From the NCBI RefSeq assembly GCF_003605475.1, contig NZ_RAHX01000001.1, forward strand, positions 1,674,001 to 1,738,000: a stretch of 64,000 nt of DNA, given 5' to 3'. How positions within the stretch are numbered: position 1 is the stretch's first letter; each line of letters starts with the position of its first letter. Shown one piece after another: positions 10,163 through 19,891 of the stretch. The notes beneath the pieces are model-generated. The model made no database searches. It was not told where the DNA came from and worked only from the letters and a program-made list of their open reading frames with translations. This stretch comes from Aurantiacibacter aquimixticola. GTDB lineage: Bacteria; Pseudomonadota; Alphaproteobacteria; Sphingomonadales; Sphingomonadaceae. A program made the translations under genes and the position numbers.

Positions 10163-11689
10163 TTGCATCGCTTGAATACGCAAGATCTGTCGCTCAAAGG
10201 CGCGCTGCCAGAGCCGTCGCCGCTCGAGATCGAGGAAAGCGAACGCCTCGCCATCGTGCGCAGCTTCCAGAGCGATGCGCTGGAAGACGATGCGGAATTG
10301 CAGGCCATCGTCGAATTTGCGGCAAAGCTTTGCGACGCGCCCGTCTCTCTCGTGACCCTCCTCGAAGCCGACCGGCAGCGTTTCCTCGCCCGCGAAGGTT
10401 TGGAGGAGCGGGAGACGCCGCGCGACATCGCTTTCTGCTCGCTGACATTGGGCCAGGGCGAGCTGCTGGAAATTCAGGATGCGACCGCCGATCCGCGCGT
10501 CGCGAACAATCCGCTCGTCACCGGTGAAAAGCATGTCCGTTACTACGCTGGACAACCGCTGCTTTCGAGCGAGGGCGCGTCGCTGGGCACGCTCTGCGTG
10601 CTCGACACCGAGGTTCGTGACCAGCCGCTAAGCGATTTGCAGCGCGAAGGGCTGGCGGTTCTGGCACAGGCTGCCATGCGGCGGCTCTCCGCCCGGCGCG
10701 AAAACCTGCAATCAAAACGCACCATTGCCGAGCGAGAAGATCGCCTGCGCCGGATGATCGATGGCGTGCCCGCCATCGCCTGGTCCGCCGATGCGGAAGG
10801 CAATTTCGATTATTTCAATTCTCGCTGGGAAGAAGCGACGGGCCAATCGCCACCCAAAGTTGCCGATGACTGGCGCCCGTTCGTGCATCCCGACGATGCC
10901 GAAGCAGCCCTCGCCGCATGGGGAGAGAGTTTCAGGAATGGCGAGGAATTCGAAGTCGAATATCGCCTCAAACAGGCCGACGGGTCTTGGATCTGGGTGC
11001 TGTCGATGGCGGTTCCGGTGGCCGAACGCGATGGCGACGCCGTGCGCTGGTTCGGCACGCTCACCGATATCGACGAGACGCGCAATGCTTTGAACGAGCG
11101 AGATCTGCTGGCGCGCGAATTGTCGCATCGGATCAAGAACATCTTCGCGGTGGTCACCGGTCTGATCGCGCTCAAATCGCGCCGTGCGCCGGAAAGTGCG
11201 GATTTTGCTGTCGAGCTGACCGACCTTTTGCGTGCGCTGGGCCGGGCGCATGAATTCGTGCAGCCCGACGCATTGGGCGCGCAGGAATGCCTGAAGCAGA
11301 TGCTCGAAGCGCTCTTTACGCCGTACCAGAATGCCGACGGCGAAGCGCGCGTGCGGGTCGCCGGGCCGAATGTCGAAACCTCGCAGCGTGCCGCCACGCC
11401 GTTTGCGCTGGTCTTCCACGAACTGGCGACCAATTCGGCGAAATATGGCGCGCTCTCGAACGATACCGGCCACATCACGCTCGACATTCACGAGAGTGGC
11501 GATGACCTCACTCTGACCTGGACCGAGCATGGCGGACCGCCGGTCGAAGAGCCGCCGGAAACCGGCTTCGGTTCGCGCCTGGTCGAAATGAGTATCACCG
11601 GCCAGTTGCAGGGCACATGGCAGCGGCGCTTCCCGCCAGAAGGCATGGTGATGACACTCACGGTTCCCAAGGCGGCGATCGCCCGTTAG
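10163..11689 (+). CDS. GAF-PAS sensor histidine kinase, HWE/HisKA_2 type
   Basis: A 508-residue soluble sensor kinase with no membrane segment. A GAF domain spans about residues 45-165, a PAS domain about 195-305, and an HWE-type dimerisation/phosphoacceptor segment follows with His at about 322 in ELSHRIKN. The ATPase N-box is HELATNSAKYGA at about 419-430. HWE kinases commonly feed alphaproteobacterial general-stress or light responses, but no response regulator is adjacent, so this is an orphan kinase. Start is uncertain: TTG at 10163 or TTG at 10172. The AAAGGGG at 10156-10162 is better spaced from the second. Confidence 0.9.
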   Translation: MHRLNTQDLSLKGALPEPSPLEIEESERLAIVRSFQSDALEDDAELQAIVEFAAKLCDAPVSLVTLLEADRQRFLAREGLEERETPRDIAFCSLTLGQGELLEIQDATADPRVANNPLVTGEKHVRYYAGQPLLSSEGASLGTLCVLDTEVRDQPLSDLQREGLAVLAQAAMRRLSARRENLQSKRTIAEREDRLRRMIDGVPAIAWSADAEGNFDYFNSRWEEATGQSPPKVADDWRPFVHPDDAEAALAAWGESFRNGEEFEVEYRLKQADGSWIWVLSMAVPVAERDGDAVRWFGTLTDIDETRNALNERDLLARELSHRIKNIFAVVTGLIALKSRRAPESADFAVELTDLLRALGRAHEFVQPDALGAQECLKQMLEALFTPYQNADGEARVRVAGPNVETSQRAATPFALVFHELATNSAKYGALSNDTGHITLDIHESGDDLTLTWTEHGGPPVEEPPETGFGSRLVEMSITGQLQGTWQRRFPPEGMVMTLTVPKAAIAR

Positions 11690-11702
11690 CCTTGTCGCTC
11701 CG

Positions 11703-12470
11703 ATGGAGCGTTCCGCCCAACCTTTTCTCCGCTTCGATGCCGTCCGCAAAAGCTATGGCGCTGTGCGCGCGGTCGACGACGTGTCTCTCGATGTCGAGCG
11801 GGGCGTATTCGTGGCGCTTGTCGGCGCGTCGGGCTCGGGGAAATCGACGCTCCTGAAAACGGTCAACCGGCTGGTCGAACCCGATGGGGGCCGCGTGCTG
11901 CTCGACGGGGCGGATACCGCTCAAGTCCCCGCGCCCGCGCTGCGCCACGGCATCGGCTACGTGTTTCAGGGCGTCGGCCTGTTCAACCACATGACGGTGG
12001 GCGAGAATGTCGAAATGGTCCCGCGGCTCGAAGGTCGGCGACTGGATGCCGGTCGCATTGCCGAGCTGCTTGAACTGGTCGAGCTCGATGCGGAGATGGC
12101 TGCGCGCTATCCCGATGCGCTTTCCGGCGGGCAACGCCAGCGGGTCGGTGTGGCGCGCGCGCTGGCCGGAAGCCCCCGCCTGCTGCTGATGGACGAGCCG
12201 TTCGGCGCGCTCGATCCGATCACCCGGGACTCGCTGGGAGAGCGGGTGAAGCGGCTGCATGGCGAGCTGGGACTGACCACCGTCATGGTGACGCACGACA
12301 TGGCCGAGGCGCTGCTGCTGGCGGACCGTGTGCTGGTGATGGAAGCGGGGCGCATTGTGGCCGACGCAACGCCCGAGGCACTGCTGGCGGGCGATGGCGG
12401 CGAAGTCGCGCAAGCTCTCGTCGCCGTGCCGCGCGATCAGGCGAAAGCGCTTGCGGGGATGACCCGGTGA
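11703..12470 (+). CDS. Osmoprotectant/glycine betaine ABC transporter, ATP-binding subunit
   Basis: A 255-residue ABC ATPase. The Walker A motif is GASGSGKST near residue 40, the signature motif is LSGGQRQRVGVARAL near 140, and the Walker B segment is LLLMDEPFGALDP. The overall sequence resembles OpuBA/ProV-type ATPases but lacks the C-terminal CBS pair found in OpuAA, so its length is that of the short type. It is coupled by a 4-base GTGA overlap to the permease/binding-protein fusion. Together they should import a quaternary amine such as choline, glycine betaine or carnitine; the exact ligand is unknown. Confidence 0.9.
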   Translation: MERSAQPFLRFDAVRKSYGAVRAVDDVSLDVERGVFVALVGASGSGKSTLLKTVNRLVEPDGGRVLLDGADTAQVPAPALRHGIGYVFQGVGLFNHMTVGENVEMVPRLEGRRLDAGRIAELLELVELDAEMAARYPDALSGGQRQRVGVARALAGSPRLLLMDEPFGALDPITRDSLGERVKRLHGELGLTTVMVTHDMAEALLLADRVLVMEAGRIVADATPEALLAGDGGEVAQALVAVPRDQAKALAGMTR

Positions 12471-14005
12471 AAGGCCTGCTCGATGCGCTCCTGAAGCTCG
12501 GCCCGCAGCTTGCCGAACATGTCCTGCTGAGCGCGGCGGCGGTCGCGCTTGGCATCGCCGTCGCCCTGCCGCTCGCCGTCTGGGCCGGGCGCTCGCCATC
12601 GGTCGCGCGGATATCGCTCGGCTTCGCGAGCCTCGTGCAGACCATACCCGCGCTCGCTTTGCTGGCGCTTTTCTTCCCGATCCTCCTTGCCGCCCGCACC
12701 GTGTTCGGCGAAGGGCTGCCCACGCTCGGCTTTCTGCCCGCATGGCTGGCGCTCGCGCTTTACGCGCTGTTGCCGATCCTGCGAAACGCGGTGACCGCAC
12801 TTACCAATGTCGACGCCGAAGCGTTGGAGGCAGCCGACGGGCTCGGCATGACCGGCTGGCAGCGGCTGCGACTGATCGAGGCCCCGCTCGCCGCGCCGTA
12901 CGTGATGGCGGGCATTCGCACCGCCAGCGTCTGGACCATCGGCGCGGCGACGCTGGCGACCACGATCGGCCAGCGCAGCCTCGGCGATCCGATCTTTGCC
13001 GGACTGCAGACACAGAACTGGGTGCTGGTGCTGGCGGGCTGCATCGCCTCTGCCGGGCTCGCGCTGATCGCAGACGCGCTGCTCGGCCTGATCGAGCGCG
13101 GCTTTGCCCTTCGTCGCCCCCGCCAGGCCCTTCTCGGTGCCTTTCTGGCCCTTCTCGGCATCGCTGCCGCTGCCCTTTCGCTTGCCGACTGGCGCGAAGA
13201 TAGCGGTGAGGCCGTCGTGATCGGTGCGAAGAGCTTTTCCGAGCAATACATCCTCGCCCGCGCCATCGGCACGCTGCTGGAGGAGGAAGGCTATGCGGTC
13301 GAATATCGCGACAGCCTCGGCTCTGCCGTGGCGCATAATGCGGTGGCGAGCGGGGAGATAGACATCCTGGTCGATTACACCGGCACGATCTGGACCAACC
13401 AGCTCGGTCGCACCGACAGTCCGGACCGCGAAGCGATGTATGACGAGCTGGTGCGCTGGGAGGCGGAGACATCCGGCACCCGCATCCTCGGCCGGCTTGG
13501 CTTCGAGAACGCCTATGGCCTTGCCATGCGGCAGGAACAGGCGCGCGCCTTGCAGATCGCCTCTATCGCGGACCTCACCAACTCAGCCGCGCAGCTGACC
13601 ATCGGCGGCGATCCGGAATTCTTCGAGCGGCCCGAATGGATGGCGGTGCGCGGAGCCTATTCGCTGCGCTTCGGTGAACGGCGCACATTCTCTCCGACGC
13701 TGATGTACAGCGCGCTCGGTTCGGGCGCGGTCGATGTCATCAGCGCCTACACATCGGATGGGCGCATCGCCGCCGACAATCTTACCGTGCTGGCTGATCC
13801 GCGCGGCGCATTCCCGAATTACGACGCGATCCTGCTCGTCTCGCCGACCTTTGCCGAGGACGAGCGTCTGGCCGCGGCCTTGCAACCCCTGATCGAAAGC
13901 GTCGATGTCGAGGCGATGCGGGAGGCCAATTACCTGGTCGATCGCGAAGAGGAAAAACGCACACCGCAGCAGGCCGCCGACTGGCTGCTGGAGCGGATCC
14001 GCTAG
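12467..14005 (+). CDS. Osmoprotectant ABC transporter permease fused to substrate-binding protein
   Basis: A 512-residue fusion. Residues about 1-215 form a ProW/OpuBB-type permease with the ATPase-contact loop EAADGLGMTGWQRL. After a linking hydrophobic helix (about 215-235), residues about 245-512 are an OpuBC/OpuAC-type ligand-binding domain beginning VVIGAKSFSEQYILA and containing the typical VDYTGTIWT segment. The tether probably keeps the receptor at the periplasmic face of the inner membrane. The GTG start overlaps the ATPase stop. The stop overlaps the convergent methyltransferase gene by 4 bases. Confidence 0.9.
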   Translation: MKGLLDALLKLGPQLAEHVLLSAAAVALGIAVALPLAVWAGRSPSVARISLGFASLVQTIPALALLALFFPILLAARTVFGEGLPTLGFLPAWLALALYALLPILRNAVTALTNVDAEALEAADGLGMTGWQRLRLIEAPLAAPYVMAGIRTASVWTIGAATLATTIGQRSLGDPIFAGLQTQNWVLVLAGCIASAGLALIADALLGLIERGFALRRPRQALLGAFLALLGIAAAALSLADWREDSGEAVVIGAKSFSEQYILARAIGTLLEEEGYAVEYRDSLGSAVAHNAVASGEIDILVDYTGTIWTNQLGRTDSPDREAMYDELVRWEAETSGTRILGRLGFENAYGLAMRQEQARALQIASIADLTNSAAQLTIGGDPEFFERPEWMAVRGAYSLRFGERRTFSPTLMYSALGSGAVDVISAYTSDGRIAADNLTVLADPRGAFPNYDAILLVSPTFAEDERLAAALQPLIESVDVEAMREANYLVDREEEKRTPQQAADWLLERIR

Positions 14006-15084
14006 CCTGCGGGAAAGCCCGCGCCGTCGGGCCAGGTCGGGGCGGCAAGCCCCATGACCTTGAACAGTTCGCCCATCTGGTCAGATGCAGTGAGCCGCGC
14101 CTTGGCTTTCATCAGCATATCCCGGTGCTGCGGCGCGCTCGCAGCCAGTGCGTCGGCGCGCGGATCTATGCCGAGCGCGGTCAGGAATTCGCCCTGCGTC
14201 AGCGTGCCGAACACCTTGCATTCTTGCGAGCGGGCGACCAGTGCCATTTGCGCGAAATCGACATGGGCGGAGAGGTCCGCTTCACCCGGCGCATCGAACA
14301 CGCCCACCTTCTGGTGGTTGCGCACCGCCTGCAGGGTCGAGCCGCTGCGACCATGGCGATAGCCGTAATCGATGAAAAGCGCGGCGCCGCCCTGCTCCGC
14401 GAGACGTGTCGCGACCTCGCTTACCACTGCAGCGCAGGCCGGGCTCGTCTCGATCACAGTGCCTTTGGGGTCGCTCCGGCGCTCCTCCGGCACAGCGGAG
14501 TCCATCGCATGCCTGCCAGGCGTCTCGGCGAAAGCACCCTCGGCATCGACCCCGACCATCACTTCGCGCCAACCCTGCGACGTCCGCACGATCTGGCGTA
14601 CGGGCAGCGCGTCGAGGAACTCGTTCGCCACGAGCAGGATGGGGGCGTCTGCCGGGATCGAGCCCAGATCGTCATGGTGGACGACATCCGGCACAGCCTG
14701 AAGCTGCGCATCGCGCATGCGGGGCGACGTTTCCACGAGGTGGACTCGCGGCGCGAGACCGTGCTGCTTCATCGCCCGCAGGGCATCGCGCGCAAGCGTT
14801 CCCCTGCCAGGCCCTAGCTCCACGTAATGAACGAGGTCCGGACTGCCAGCACGCGACCACATGTCTGCCAGCCACAGCCCGATCAGTTCCCCGAACATCT
14901 GGCTGATTTCTGGTGCGGTCGTGAAGTCTGCGCCTTCGCCGCCGATAGCCTCGCGCGTGGCGTAATAGCGGGCGTTCGATTCGGCCATGAAATGCGCCAG
15001 GCTGATCGGCCCGGTGGCGGCGATCAGGCGGCGAAAGGTCTCGCCGAGATTGCGCTTCGCATGTTCGTCACGCGGGTCGCCCAT
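14002..15084 (-). CDS. MidA/NDUFAF7-like SAM-dependent methyltransferase (DUF185)
   Basis: A 360-residue class I methyltransferase of the MidA/NDUFAF7 family. The SAM-binding motif I is VELGPGRGTLARD near residue 96. The N-terminal block with DFTTAPEISQMFGELIG is characteristic of the family. The mitochondrial homologue dimethylates an arginine of a complex I subunit during assembly; bacterial members may do the same, but the substrate here is unproven. It is followed on the minus strand, 9 bases upstream, by lgt, so the two are likely co-transcribed. Confidence 0.9.
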   Translation of the reverse strand: MGDPRDEHAKRNLGETFRRLIAATGPISLAHFMAESNARYYATREAIGGEGADFTTAPEISQMFGELIGLWLADMWSRAGSPDLVHYVELGPGRGTLARDALRAMKQHGLAPRVHLVETSPRMRDAQLQAVPDVVHHDDLGSIPADAPILLVANEFLDALPVRQIVRTSQGWREVMVGVDAEGAFAETPGRHAMDSAVPEERRSDPKGTVIETSPACAAVVSEVATRLAEQGGAALFIDYGYRHGRSGSTLQAVRNHQKVGVFDAPGEADLSAHVDFAQMALVARSQECKVFGTLTQGEFLTALGIDPRADALAASAPQHRDMLMKAKARLTASDQMGELFKVMGLAAPTWPDGAGFPAG

Positions 15085-15093
15085 TGCGCCCGC

Positions 15094-16038
15094 CTAGCTG
15101 TCGATCTTCGGCGGAGCGCCCTTCACCGTCGGCTTGGCGGTCAGCGAAGACTTGCCGCTCGCCTGCGCCGGACGGCGCAGGGCGTAAATCACGAGGCCGA
15201 GGCCGAGGATGAGCAGCGGTATGGTCAGCCACTGGCCCATGGAAAGCCCGGTATTCTCGGCCAGCTTGGTCAGTTGCGCATCGGGCTGGCGATAGAATTC
15301 GACCGTAAAGCGGGCGATGGCGATCAGCGCGGTGAAGACGCCGACAAGCAGGCCGGGCCGGAAACGCGCGCGCGTCAGCCAGAACAGGCTCATCATCACC
15401 ACCAGCACCATCAGCCCTTCGCCGAAGGCCTGGTAAAGCTGGCTGGGGTGGCGCGGAAGCTGTTGTGGATCGGTCGGGAAGATCATCGCCCATGGCAGGT
15501 CGGCCGAGGCGACACGGCCCCACAACTCGCCATTGACGAAATTGGCCAGCCGCCCGAGCAGCATGCCGACCCCGACATTGACGCTGATATAGTCGCATAC
15601 GCGCAGGAACGGCAGCCCGGCGCGCCAGCTCACGAACGCGATGGCCGCGACCACGCCTGCGAGGCCGCCATGGAAGCTCATGCCCCCGTCCCAGACGCGC
15701 AGCGCGCGCCAGCTGATGAAGCCATCGCCGGAAAAATCGGTCAGCAGTGCCGGTTCGTAGAAGAACAGATATCCCAGTCGTCCGCCCAGGATGACGCCAA
15801 GCGTGCAATAGAAGAACAGGTCGTCGACATGGATCTGCGCCATCGGCGCGCCCGGCGCCTTGATCATTTGCGAGGTGTGCCAATAGGCAAAGATCAGGCC
15901 GATCAGATAGGCGAGCGAATAGTAGCGCAACTGGAAGAAGCCGAGATCGATGCCGGGTGAAAAACCGAGCTCGCTCCAGCGGATGACCTCGCCAGATGCC
16001 TCCGGTGCCCCCGCTGCCATCATCAGCATATCAAGCAT
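15094..16038 (-). CDS. lgt: Phosphatidylglycerol--prolipoprotein diacylglyceryl transferase
   Basis: A 314-residue inner-membrane enzyme that transfers diacylglyceryl from phosphatidylglycerol to the lipobox cysteine of prolipoproteins. Seven membrane helices are expected. Family motifs seen include GGRLGYLFFYEP, the WDGGMSFHGGLAG block, GRLANFVNGELWGR (the Lgt signature with the essential Arg/Asn) and HPSQLYQAFGEG. The C-terminal 25 residues are Lys/Pro-rich and unconserved. Several genes in this window encode likely lipoproteins that would need this enzyme. It is divergent from glnD with a gap of 137 bases. Confidence 0.97.
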   Translation of the reverse strand: MLDMLMMAAGAPEASGEVIRWSELGFSPGIDLGFFQLRYYSLAYLIGLIFAYWHTSQMIKAPGAPMAQIHVDDLFFYCTLGVILGGRLGYLFFYEPALLTDFSGDGFISWRALRVWDGGMSFHGGLAGVVAAIAFVSWRAGLPFLRVCDYISVNVGVGMLLGRLANFVNGELWGRVASADLPWAMIFPTDPQQLPRHPSQLYQAFGEGLMVLVVMMSLFWLTRARFRPGLLVGVFTALIAIARFTVEFYRQPDAQLTKLAENTGLSMGQWLTIPLLILGLGLVIYALRRPAQASGKSSLTAKPTVKGAPPKIDS

Positions 16039-16175
16039 GAAATTCGCGCCCCTCGGCCTTTCGGGCCACCCCGGCCCGTTTCGCGCCGCGCTCTATGCCA
16101 AAGCTGACTGCGGCGAAACCCCCGCCGCGCCTTTCTCGCTTTGCATAAGATGCGCACCGCGCCTATTTCCGGGGA

Positions 16176-18944
16176 GTGAGCCTTCCCCGCATCCGCAAAC
16201 AGCGCAAGATCATCGACCGTCGCGCTCTGTCCGCCGCGATCGCGCAGGTCGTGGCGGATCAAGGCGCGCTCGGCGGACGACAGGACGTGGTCGCGGCGCT
16301 GCGGAAGGCGCTCGATGCCGGACGGGAGACGCTGCGTCGGCGCCTCGCCAAGCGGCCCGGCGCGGGGCACGAGCATGCCAATGGGCAGGCCTTCCTGATC
16401 GATCAGCTGATCCGCGTCGTGCACGATCATGTGATCGAGGATATCTACCCCGCCGCCAATCGCTCTTCCGGGGAGCGGATCGCACTGCTCGCCGTCGGTG
16501 GATACGGGCGCGGAGAGATGGCACCGTTTTCGGACATCGACATCGCCTTCATCACGCCGGGAAAGCCCACCAGCTGGTGCGAGCAGGTTATCGAGGCGAT
16601 CCTCTATTACCTGTGGGACCTCGGCCTGAAGGTCGGCCATTCGACGCGCTCGCTCGATGAAGCGGTGCGAATGGCGAAGGCGGATTTGACGATCCGCACT
16701 GCGCTTCTGGAAGCGCGCTTCCTGTGGGGCGACCAGGATCTTTACGACGCGGCGAGCGCGCAATTCTGGAACGAGATCGTGCCGGGCTCGGAAGGCAGCT
16801 TCGTGCAGGAAAAGCTCGCCGAACGAAACGCGCGCCACAAGCGCATGGGCGATTCGCGCTACGTCGTGGAACCCAATGTGAAGGACGGCAAGGGCGGCTT
16901 GCGCGACCTGCAGACGCTGTACTGGATGGGCAAATATGTCCACCGTGTGCGCAGCGCGGCGGAGCTGGTGCAGAAGGGTCTCTTCACCGAGAAGGAATAT
17001 CGCAGCTTCCGACGCGCGGAACGGTTCCTGCTGGCCGTGCGCGCGCATCTGCATACGATCGCCAAGCGCGCCGAGGACCGGCTGACCTTCGACCTGCAGC
17101 GCGAAGTCGCCGCACGCATGAATTATGCCGACAGGCCGGGCAAGAGCGCAGTCGAGCGCTTCATGCAATTCTACTTCCTGCAGGCGAAGCATGTCGGCCA
17201 CCTGACGGGCGTGTTCCTCGCGCAGCTGGAAGAACAGACGGCAGAACGCAGCCGATTGTCCGATTTCGTATCCGCGATCACGCCGCGCCGCACGTGCAAG
17301 GTCGAAGGCTATCTGGTGGAAGCGAACCGCATCGCCGCGCCGTCCGACGACTGGTTCCAGCAGGACCCGGTGCGGCTGCTGGAGATCTTCGCCATTGCCG
17401 AGCGTGAAGGGCTGGAAGTCCACCCTGCCACCATTCGCATTGCCCGGCGCGATGCGGCGCTAGTTACGGCGGAGGTGCGCAAGGATCGCCGTGCGAACGA
17501 TCTGTTCATGCAGGTGCTGGCCGGCAGGAACGATCCCGAAACCGTGCTGCGCTGGATGAACGAGGCGGGCGTGTTCGGGCGCTTCGTCCCGGATTTCGGC
17601 AAGGTGGGCGGGCAGATGCAGTTCGACATGTATCACCATTACACGGTCGACGAGCACACGATCCGCGCGATCGGCCTACTGAGCGCGATCGAGCGCGGTG
17701 CGCTGAAGGAGGATCACCCGCTTGCCAGTCGCATCCTGCAAAAGCTGGGCAATCGACGGGTGCTGTTCCTGGCCGTCCTGCTCCATGATATCGCGAAAGG
17801 CCGCGGCGGGGATCACTCTGTGCTCGGCGCCGATGTCGCGCGCAAGCTCTGTCCGCGGCTCGGGCTGGATGCGAAGGAGACCGAGCTCGTCGCTTGGCTG
17901 GTGCGCTACCACTTGCTGATGAGCGCCTTCGCCTTCAAGCGCGACTTGTCCGACCCGAAAACGATAATCGATTTCGTCGCCGAAGTGCAGAGCCTCGAGC
18001 GGCTGAGGCTGCTCACCGTGCTCACCATCGTCGATATCCGCGCAGTGGGGCCGGGCATCTGGAACAGCTGGAAACGCCAGCTGCTTGCCGACCTGTTCGA
18101 TGCCGCGCAGGAACGGCTCCGCCTCGGCCACAAGAGCCACGGACGTGCCGAGCGCGTGGCCGCCAAAAAGGCACGGGTCCGCGACCTGCTGGGTGATAAG
18201 GCCGGGCTGGTGGAGGACCTGGCCGAGGCCTTTGCCGATGCCTACTGGATTGCCGAGCCGGAGGACGTGATCGCGCTCAACCTGCCGCATTACGCGGCGG
18301 CGCAGGAAATGCAGCACACGCTCTCGATCCACACCGAATACGATGCCGCGCTCGGCGCGACGCTGGTAACGGTGATCGGGGACGATCATCCCGGCCTGTT
18401 CTATCGCATTGCGGGCGCCATCCATCTTGCCGGTGGCAACATTATCGATGCGCGCATTCACACTAACAGGGCGGGCAAGGCGCTCGACAATTTTGTCGTA
18501 CAGGATCCGATGGGGCGGCCGTTTCGCGAAGAGACGCAACTGGCCCGCCTGAAGACTTCCATCGCCGACGCGCTGGCGGGCAAGATCGACATGGTGCCGC
18601 GCCTTGCGAAAAGGCCGCTGAAGCAGATGCGCGCGGAAAACTTCCGGATCGCGGCGGATGTCAGTTTCGACAATGCCGCATCGAATCGCTTCACCGTGAT
18701 CGAGGTCAACGCGACCGATCGCCCCGCTTTGCTCAACCGCTTGACCCGCGCGCTTTACGAACAGAGCCTGCTCGTCAATTCGGCGCATATCACCCACTAT
18801 GGCGAGCGCGCGGTGGATACCTTCTACGTCACCGACCTGACCGGCATGAAAGTGGACTCGCCATCGCGGCTCAAGAAGGTCGCGCGCGCACTGCTCGATG
18901 CAATCGCCGCCGGTGAAGGCGAGCTGGCCGACGCCGCTGCCTAG
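16176..18944 (+). CDS. glnD: Bifunctional uridylyltransferase/uridylyl-removing enzyme GlnD
   Basis: A 922-residue nitrogen sensor that uridylylates PII when glutamine is low and removes UMP when it is high. The nucleotidyltransferase domain shows GGYGRGEM at residues 108-115 followed by the metal-binding SDID at 119-122. The HD hydrolase domain has LLHDIAKGRGGDHS near residue 540. Two ACT domains close the protein, beginning LVTVIGDDHPGLFYRI and FTVIEVNATDRPALLNR. The GTG at 16176 gives the expected start SLPRIRKQRK, although the Shine-Dalgarno-like GGGGA is immediately adjacent rather than well spaced. The stop overlaps the convergent PilZ gene by 4 bases. Confidence 0.97.
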   Translation: MSLPRIRKQRKIIDRRALSAAIAQVVADQGALGGRQDVVAALRKALDAGRETLRRRLAKRPGAGHEHANGQAFLIDQLIRVVHDHVIEDIYPAANRSSGERIALLAVGGYGRGEMAPFSDIDIAFITPGKPTSWCEQVIEAILYYLWDLGLKVGHSTRSLDEAVRMAKADLTIRTALLEARFLWGDQDLYDAASAQFWNEIVPGSEGSFVQEKLAERNARHKRMGDSRYVVEPNVKDGKGGLRDLQTLYWMGKYVHRVRSAAELVQKGLFTEKEYRSFRRAERFLLAVRAHLHTIAKRAEDRLTFDLQREVAARMNYADRPGKSAVERFMQFYFLQAKHVGHLTGVFLAQLEEQTAERSRLSDFVSAITPRRTCKVEGYLVEANRIAAPSDDWFQQDPVRLLEIFAIAEREGLEVHPATIRIARRDAALVTAEVRKDRRANDLFMQVLAGRNDPETVLRWMNEAGVFGRFVPDFGKVGGQMQFDMYHHYTVDEHTIRAIGLLSAIERGALKEDHPLASRILQKLGNRRVLFLAVLLHDIAKGRGGDHSVLGADVARKLCPRLGLDAKETELVAWLVRYHLLMSAFAFKRDLSDPKTIIDFVAEVQSLERLRLLTVLTIVDIRAVGPGIWNSWKRQLLADLFDAAQERLRLGHKSHGRAERVAAKKARVRDLLGDKAGLVEDLAEAFADAYWIAEPEDVIALNLPHYAAAQEMQHTLSIHTEYDAALGATLVTVIGDDHPGLFYRIAGAIHLAGGNIIDARIHTNRAGKALDNFVVQDPMGRPFREETQLARLKTSIADALAGKIDMVPRLAKRPLKQMRAENFRIAADVSFDNAASNRFTVIEVNATDRPALLNRLTRALYEQSLLVNSAHITHYGERAVDTFYVTDLTGMKVDSPSRLKKVARALLDAIAAGEGELADAAA

Positions 18945-19270
18945 TCGGCGCTCCCCACGATATGATCGAAGACGTAATCGCCGAGCGGTACGGCGAAGCG
19001 ACAACCGGCGACGTCCGACTTGGCCCAGGCGACTTCGGCCTGCAGCATCTGCAGGCCGGCGAAACGCATTTGCACCGGCGTGCCGCGTGCAGGCATGTCG
19101 AGAACGGTGACTTGGAAGCCCTGAGGCGTCAGATCCGCGATCCGTGCCTTGCGCCAGGCGCGCCCGGCGATGCGAATGTCGCAATCGATATCGACATTTG
19201 CGCGCGTCGAAACGGCGCGCTTCTCCGGCTGCGTGCCGGAAACAGGCCGTGCTCCATTGTCCATCATCAT
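18941..19270 (-). CDS. Single-domain PilZ protein
   Basis: A 109-residue protein that is little more than one PilZ beta-barrel. The segment ARIADLTPQGFQV matches the second PilZ motif ([D/N]x[S/T]xxG). The first motif, usually RxxxR, is off by one: the N terminus has RAVSTR, with four residues between the arginines. Cyclic-di-GMP binding is therefore possible but uncertain. There are three adjacent start candidates in MMMDN. It is not in an operon with a cyclase. A second PilZ gene lies about 0.6 kb away on the same strand, with one exported-protein gene between them. Confidence 0.8.
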   Translation of the reverse strand: MMMDNGARPVSGTQPEKRAVSTRANVDIDCDIRIAGRAWRKARIADLTPQGFQVTVLDMPARGTPVQMRFAGLQMLQAEVAWAKSDVAGCRFAVPLGDYVFDHIVGSAD

Positions 19271-19365
19271 TCTGTTGACCCCGCAGCGACGGTGAAAACC
19301 GTTGCGTGGGCGTCTACGACAAGAAGGTTACCATCGCATTGAGGGCAATTTGGCCGCGCATCTCG

Positions 19366-19839
19366 CTACCGCAATCGGGCGACGCGAAGATAACCTGAGC
19401 GCCCCTCGAACCGCATTTCGTAAGCACCGCTCCAATGCTGCGTCACCGTGGCGACCCAGCCATCGCGCACGCGGTTGCGAAGCGTGGAGCCGCTTATTTC
19501 GCGCCAGAGCTGGCCGTTATCCAGCAGCAGCACTTGCGAGCGACGCTGGCCCTGCAGCACTTCGCTCACCGTAGCGGTAAGCGTCGCCTCGCTCTCCTGC
19601 TGCTCGATCGCGCGGTCTTCTCCGCGAAAGCCGAAGACCTCTTCGCGCTGCTCCTCCTCGCGCGCTTCCCGTTCGGCAACGACCACACGCTGGCGGGCAT
19701 AGGTCGCGTCGAAACAGGCAAGGCGCTCGGTATCATCGGTGATTGTTACACAGGAGGCGTAGGGGTCGTCCTGTGCGGTGGCGGACAGCGGTATGAATGT
19801 GGTGGCGATCAAGCCGATGCATGGAATGAAGAATTTCAT
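19366..19839 (-). CDS. Hypothetical exported protein with CxxxxDDxxRLxCxD motif
   Basis: A 157-residue protein with a clear Sec signal peptide (MKFFIPCIGLIATTFIPLSATAQ, cleavage after about residue 21). The mature N terminus contains C-VTITDDTER-LACFD, a two-cysteine motif common to several small periplasmic proteins; the two cysteines could form a disulphide. A charged coiled-coil-like stretch (about 50-80, rich in Glu/Arg) precedes a beta-rich C-terminal domain. The ATG at 19839 is preferred over a TTG two codons earlier. The function is not recognised. Confidence 0.7.
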   Translation of the reverse strand: MKFFIPCIGLIATTFIPLSATAQDDPYASCVTITDDTERLACFDATYARQRVVVAEREAREEEQREEVFGFRGEDRAIEQQESEATLTATVSEVLQGQRRSQVLLLDNGQLWREISGSTLRNRVRDGWVATVTQHWSGAYEMRFEGRSGYLRVARLR

Positions 19840-19891
19840 CCGCAAGCAATCCTACGTGGCATGCCTGCGTGTCAAGCGTCCGCCACCGTCG

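Noticed and set aside
17676..19184. 502-codon minus-strand frame opposite the glnD 3' half
   Set aside because: glnD is intact through both ACT domains; the antisense translation is Arg/Ala/Asp low complexity.
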